Part shown: in pieces, positions 61,391 through 64,000 of the stretch
Layout of the letters: each line of letters begins with the position of its first letter
Numbering within the stretch: the first letter of the stretch is position 1
NCBI RefSeq assembly: GCF_008369065.1
Contig: NZ_VDFC01000040.1
Coordinates: forward strand, 671,676-735,675
DNA length: 64,000 bases
Source: Streptomyces apricus
Lineage (GTDB): Bacteria; Actinomycetota; Actinomycetes; Streptomycetales; Streptomycetaceae
Direction of reading: 5' to 3'
Made by a program: the position numbers and the translations under genes
The notes under the pieces: generated by a model
What the model was told of the DNA's origin: nothing
Seen by the model: only the letters and a program-made list of their open reading frames with translations
Databases searched by the model: none

Positions 61391-61427
61391 CGAGAACGGC
61401 CCCGCCGGTTCGGCGGGGCCGTTCTCG
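61391..61427 (-). terminator. Strong hairpin directly upstream of murB
   Basis: A perfect 16-bp stem (cgagaacggccccgcc at 61391-61406 with its complement at 61412-61427) and loop ggttc. It lies 12 bases before the murB start on the same strand and 150 bases after the MFS gene. It may terminate MFS transcripts or act as a structure in the murB leader. Confidence 0.6.
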
Positions 61428-61453
61428 GGGACTTGTCCGGGGTCTCGTCGTGT

Positions 61454-61573
61454 GTGCGGGCCGGTGGGGGCTGAGCGCGCAGTTCCCCGCGCCCCTGAAA
61501 AGCGGAAGCCGGGGCGCAGCCCCGCTTCCGAGGGGCGCGGGGAACTGCGCGACAAGCCCCCACCGGCCCGCAC
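61454..61573. repeat. Inverted pair of the dispersed repeat (120-bp palindrome)
   Basis: Two copies of the family core face each other: gcgcagttccccgcgcccct on the left (from about 61476) and aggggcgcggggaactgcgc on the right (61531-61550). The match extends to the ends, where gtgcgggccggtggggg (61454-61470) is complementary to cccccaccggcccgcac (61557-61573). The centre is an imperfect ggaagccggggc hairpin. This is the doublet form typical of REP elements. Confidence 0.85.
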
Positions 61574-61577
61574 GATC

Positions 61578-63062
61578 TCAACGCGCCGCAGTCTCCGGCA
61601 CGGGCACGGGCACGGGCACGGGCACGGGCGCCTCGGCCCCGGTGCCCTCCACCCGCGCGGCAGCGCCCCCGCGAGGTATGCACAGCGTCGCCAGCCCCGC
61701 CACGGCGACCGCCGCCGAGCCCGCCCACAGCGCGGGCCGGATGCCGTCCACGAAGGTCTGCGCGCTCTCGTAGCCGCCCTGGGAGGAGAAGATCGAGGCC
61801 ATCACCGCGATGCCGAGCGCCCCGCCGACCTCGCGCAGGGCGTTGTTGGCGCCGGACGCGATGCCCTGCTCCTGCGGGCGCACGCTGGACATGACCAGCG
61901 CGGAGGCGGGGGCGAAGTACAGGGACATCCCGACGCCGCTGACGATCAGGGCGGGCAGCTGCGTGGCGTACGACGTGTCGGCCTCGACCACGAGTGCGAA
62001 CCAGCCGAGCCCGACGGCCTGCAGGAACAGGCCCGCCGCGACGACGGGACGGCCGCCGATCCGGTCGGACAGGTAGCCCGCGACGGGCGCGACCAGCATC
62101 GGCATGCCGGTCCACGGCAGCATGCGCAGCCCCGCCTCGGTGGGCGAGTAGCCGAGCACGCCCTGCATGTACTGGCTGAGCAGAAAGATCGAGCCGAACA
62201 TCCCGAGGAACATCAGCAGGCTCGCCGCGTTGATCCCGGCGAAGGCGCGGCTGCGGAAGAGCCGCATCGGCAGCATCGGGTTCCTGGCCCGCATGCCGTG
62301 GAAGACGAAGCCGGTGAGCAGGGCCGTGCCCCCGAAGAGGGCCAGCAGGACGACACCGTCGCTCCAGCCGACGACGGGCGCGCGGACCAGCCCGTACACG
62401 ATCCCGAAGAGGCCGCCGCTGGCGAGCAGGGTGCCGCGGATGTCCAGCGGGGCACCGGAGCCGAACGACTCCGCGAGGCGCAGCCGGGCGAGCGGCAACA
62501 GGGCCAGGCCCAGCGGGACGTTCAGCCAGAAGATCCACTGCCAGGACAGGTGTTCGGTGAGGCTGCCGCCGATGAGCGGCCCCGAGGCGACCGCGAGACC
62601 GTTGACGGCGCCCCAGATCCCGTAGGCCATGCCGCGCTTGGCGGCCGGGACGGCGGCCGTGAGCAGGGTCAGCGTCAGCGGCATCATGATGGCCGCGCCG
62701 ACGCCCTGGACCGCGCGGGCGGCGATCAGCGAGTCGATGCCGGGGGCGAGGGCCGCCGCGGCGGACGCCCCGGTGAAGACGGTGATGCCGACGAGGAAGA
62801 GCCGGCGGCGTCCGAACCGGTCGCCGAGGGCCGCGCCGAACATCAGCAGCACGGCGAAGGTGAGCGTGTAGGCGCTCACGGTCCATTCCAGTTCGTCGAG
62901 CGCGCCTCCGAAGTCCTCGCGGATCGAGGGCAGGGCGGTGGTGACGACGAGGTTGTCGAGGGCGGCCATGAATCCCGCGACACCGGTGATGACGAGGGCC
63001 CAGACGGCTCCTCCCCGGCGTTCGGCCGGCTCCGGCGTCCGTTCCGACAGCTGCTGTGACAT
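61578..63062 (-). CDS. MFS drug exporter, DHA2 (14-helix) family
   Basis: A 494-residue proton-driven efflux pump. ATG 63062 follows GGGGGAGCG. About 14 membrane helices are visible, beginning AVWALVITGVAGFMAALDNL, whose ALDNLVV is the variant D1 motif of DHA2 exporters. Then come GDRFGRRRLFLVGI (motif A) and the antiporter region GPLIGGSLTEHLSWQWIFWL (motif C). The C-terminus is a repeated Pro/Val tail (PVPVPVPVPVP). Its promoter carries the same operator as tetR, so expression is probably induced by the ligand of that repressor. Confidence 0.9.
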   Translation of the reverse strand: MSQQLSERTPEPAERRGGAVWALVITGVAGFMAALDNLVVTTALPSIREDFGGALDELEWTVSAYTLTFAVLLMFGAALGDRFGRRRLFLVGITVFTGASAAAALAPGIDSLIAARAVQGVGAAIMMPLTLTLLTAAVPAAKRGMAYGIWGAVNGLAVASGPLIGGSLTEHLSWQWIFWLNVPLGLALLPLARLRLAESFGSGAPLDIRGTLLASGGLFGIVYGLVRAPVVGWSDGVVLLALFGGTALLTGFVFHGMRARNPMLPMRLFRSRAFAGINAASLLMFLGMFGSIFLLSQYMQGVLGYSPTEAGLRMLPWTGMPMLVAPVAGYLSDRIGGRPVVAAGLFLQAVGLGWFALVVEADTSYATQLPALIVSGVGMSLYFAPASALVMSSVRPQEQGIASGANNALREVGGALGIAVMASIFSSQGGYESAQTFVDGIRPALWAGSAAVAVAGLATLCIPRGGAAARVEGTGAEAPVPVPVPVPVPETAAR

Positions 63063-63090
63063 CGCTCCCCCAGCGGGTGTGATCGATTTG

Positions 63091-63110
63091 GTTAGTTATT
63101 GCTGACTAAC
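63091..63110. promoter_or_regulatory. TetR operator ahead of the MFS exporter
   Basis: The 20-base element GTTAGTTATTGCTGACTAAC has arms GTTAGT and ACTAAC around 8 bases. It sits 29 bases before the exporter start codon. The same arms and spacing occur ahead of tetR (63730-63749). Confidence 0.75.
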
Positions 63111-63151
63111 TTTTGCGCCCATGAAAAAGCGGCGCCCTTCGGCACTGCACT

Positions 63152-63721
63152 TCAGTGTTCGAGCCGGCCCTTGCTCCGGGCCGCGGGGTAGAGCCCCTCC
63201 CACACCCGGTGCCGGGGCGCGAACCCCATGGCGACCAGGCAGTTGATGAGCATCCCGTAGGCCATGAAGTCGGTCGTCTGGTCGATGTCGGCGCCGAGCG
63301 GCAGGTGGACGGTGTCCCACAGCCGCATCCAGCCGGCCCGCACCGCCTCGCCCAGCTCGTGGTCGCCGGCCTGCTCGGCCGCGGCCACCGCGACGTACAT
63401 CTGCATCTGCATGAGCAGCCGCTCCGGCTCCTCGGCGATGACCTTCGTGTACGCGTCCGCCATGGCGTGCAGGGCCGCCTCGCCGTGCAGCCCTTCGGAA
63501 GCCTTCTCGAACGTGCGCACGGAGTCCTCCAGGCAGCGTTCGGCGGCCGCGAGGAAGATCGCCTTCTTGCCGGGGAAGAGCCGGAAGAGGTACGGCTGCG
63601 AGACCCCCACGCGCTTGGCGATCGCCTCCGTGGACGTGCCGTAGTAGCCGCCCCGGGAGAACTCGCTCATCGCCGCGCGAATGACGCTCTCACGCCTTTC
63701 CTCTGCGCTCATCCTGACCAT
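63152..63721 (-). CDS. TetR family transcriptional regulator
   Basis: A 189-residue repressor. The N-terminal helix-turn-helix spans about residues 10-55 (ESVIRAAMSEFSRGGYYGTS, then TEAIAKRVGVSQPYLFRLFP). The C-terminal ligand domain is Met/Ala-rich (LLMQMQMYVAVAAAEQAGDH). ATG 63721 is used; ATG 63712 (MSAEERRES) is an alternative. It lies 89 bases upstream of the exporter on the same strand, with a matching palindrome ahead of each gene, so it should autoregulate and control the pump. Confidence 0.92.
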   Translation of the reverse strand: MVRMSAEERRESVIRAAMSEFSRGGYYGTSTEAIAKRVGVSQPYLFRLFPGKKAIFLAAAERCLEDSVRTFEKASEGLHGEAALHAMADAYTKVIAEEPERLLMQMQMYVAVAAAEQAGDHELGEAVRAGWMRLWDTVHLPLGADIDQTTDFMAYGMLINCLVAMGFAPRHRVWEGLYPAARSKGRLEH

Positions 63722-63727
63722 GCCCTG

Positions 63728-63757
63728 AAGTTAGTACTCAATCACTAACCAAGTCAA
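63728..63757 (-). promoter_or_regulatory. Candidate tetR promoter, probably leaderless
   Basis: On the minus strand, TTGACT (63757-63752) and TAACTT (63733-63728) are 18 bases apart. The expected initiation point, about 7 bases further, coincides with the ATG at 63721, so the mRNA would lack a leader. Confidence 0.45.
63730..63749. promoter_or_regulatory. TetR operator overlapping the tetR promoter
   Basis: GTTAGTACTCAATCACTAAC has arms GTTAGT and ACTAAC around 8 bases, like 63091-63110. It overlaps the spacer and -10 of the candidate tetR promoter. Confidence 0.75.
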
Positions 63758-63781
63758 GGAGTGAGGCGCGGCGGAGCCGAC

Positions 63782-63823
63782 AGCAGTAAGGGGCGCCCGC
63801 AATGGCGGACGCCCCTTACTGCT
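63782..63823 (-). terminator. Terminator after the MaoC-type dehydratase gene
   Basis: A perfect 14-bp stem (agcagtaaggggcg at 63782-63795 with its complement at 63810-63823) and inner ccgc/gcgg pairing. It lies 11 bases past the stop of the gene at 63834 and upstream of the tetR promoter. Confidence 0.68.
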
Positions 63824-63833
63824 CACTCACGGG

Positions 63834-64000
63834 TCAGGCCAGGCGCACGACGGCGCGGGACATGCCCAGCACCTTCTGGCCGGCGCTCGTCGCGACGAGG
63901 TCGACGCGGACGGTGCGGTCGTCGAGCTTGGCGGCGACCTTGCCGCTGACCTCGATGAGCGCGCCCTTGTCGTCGTTCGGGACGACGACCGGCTTGGTGA
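63834..64000 (-). CDS. MaoC-type (R)-hydratase, C-terminal part (cut by window end)
   Basis: The final 54 or so codons of a gene whose start lies beyond the window: TKPVVVPNDDKGALIEVSGK, then KLDDRTVRVDLVATSAGQKV and LGMSRAVVRLA before TGA (63834-63836). This matches the C-terminal strand-rich half of the hot-dog-fold MaoC/HadB dehydratases of actinobacteria, which hydrate enoyl thioesters. The catalytic Asp/His lie in the missing N-terminal half. Recognition is from recalled Streptomyces sequences. Confidence 0.7.
   Translation of the reverse strand, partial: TKPVVVPNDDKGALIEVSGKVAAKLDDRTVRVDLVATSAGQKVLGMSRAVVRLA

Overview
This is high-GC chromosomal DNA from an actinomycete, almost certainly a Streptomyces. 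The evidence is the very high G+C at third codon positions, the frequent GTG starts (and a TTG start for rpoB), one rare TTA leucine codon in an accessory gene, the actinobacterial extensions on S9, L17, L23, S3 and NusG, and a gene order matching the known Streptomyces arrangement. The species cannot be read from the window. Nearly all housekeeping genes lie on the minus strand, so the operons read from high to low coordinates.

Layout by region. (1) 1-7625: acpS, glmS, a TetX-like flavin monooxygenase, coaA, a DUF389 membrane protein and glmM, covering amino-sugar, acyl-carrier and coenzyme A metabolism. (2) 7881-11039: rplM-rpsI, a divergent membrane protein and truA. (3) 11184-27789: the S10-spc-alpha ribosomal superoperon, read as rpsJ, rplC, D, W, B, rpsS, rplV, rpsC, rplP, rpmC, rpsQ, rplN, X, E, rpsZ (zinc S14), rpsH, rplF, R, rpsE, rpmD, rplO, then secY, adk, map, infA, rpmJ, rpsM, rpsK, rpoA, rplQ. 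rpsD is absent from the alpha operon. (4) 27790-37844: an accessory island between the S10 and str operons. It holds a 1540-residue Rhs/YD-repeat polymorphic toxin, two paralogous immunity-like genes, small orphan genes, a protein with a motif typical of cargo of extracellular contractile injection systems (eCIS), carrying a TTA codon, and a small phosphotransferase. (5) 37845-42196: the str operon (rpsL, rpsG, fusA, tuf). (6) 42526-57650: a DUF1707/DUF4190 membrane protein, rpoB-rpoC, rplJ-rplL, two LppX-like lipoproteins, rplK-rplA, secE-nusG and tRNA-Trp. (7) 57876-64000: an aspartate-type aminotransferase, an adenosine-deaminase-like enzyme, murB, an MFS drug exporter with its TetR regulator, and the end of a MaoC-type dehydratase.

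The housekeeping part supplies most of the ribosome, all RNA polymerase core subunits except omega, the elongation factors EF-Tu and EF-G, Sec translocation (SecY, SecE), and translation and transcription factors (IF-1, NusG). Strong hairpins separate the operons. Six neighbouring gene pairs overlap by exactly one base, consistent with translational coupling. An identical 25-base element sits in the leaders of both rpsJ and rpsL, which suggests common control of the S10 and str operons.

The parts most worth following up are the Rhs island with its duplicated immunity-like family and a C-terminal toxin tip with only a weak ADP-ribosyltransferase resemblance; the TTA-containing eCIS-type protein; the shared leader element; a REP-like dispersed repeat present as tandem, single and inverted copies; a decamer-phased repeat array ahead of the TetX-like gene; and a matching pair of TetR operators, one overlapping a likely leaderless tetR promoter.
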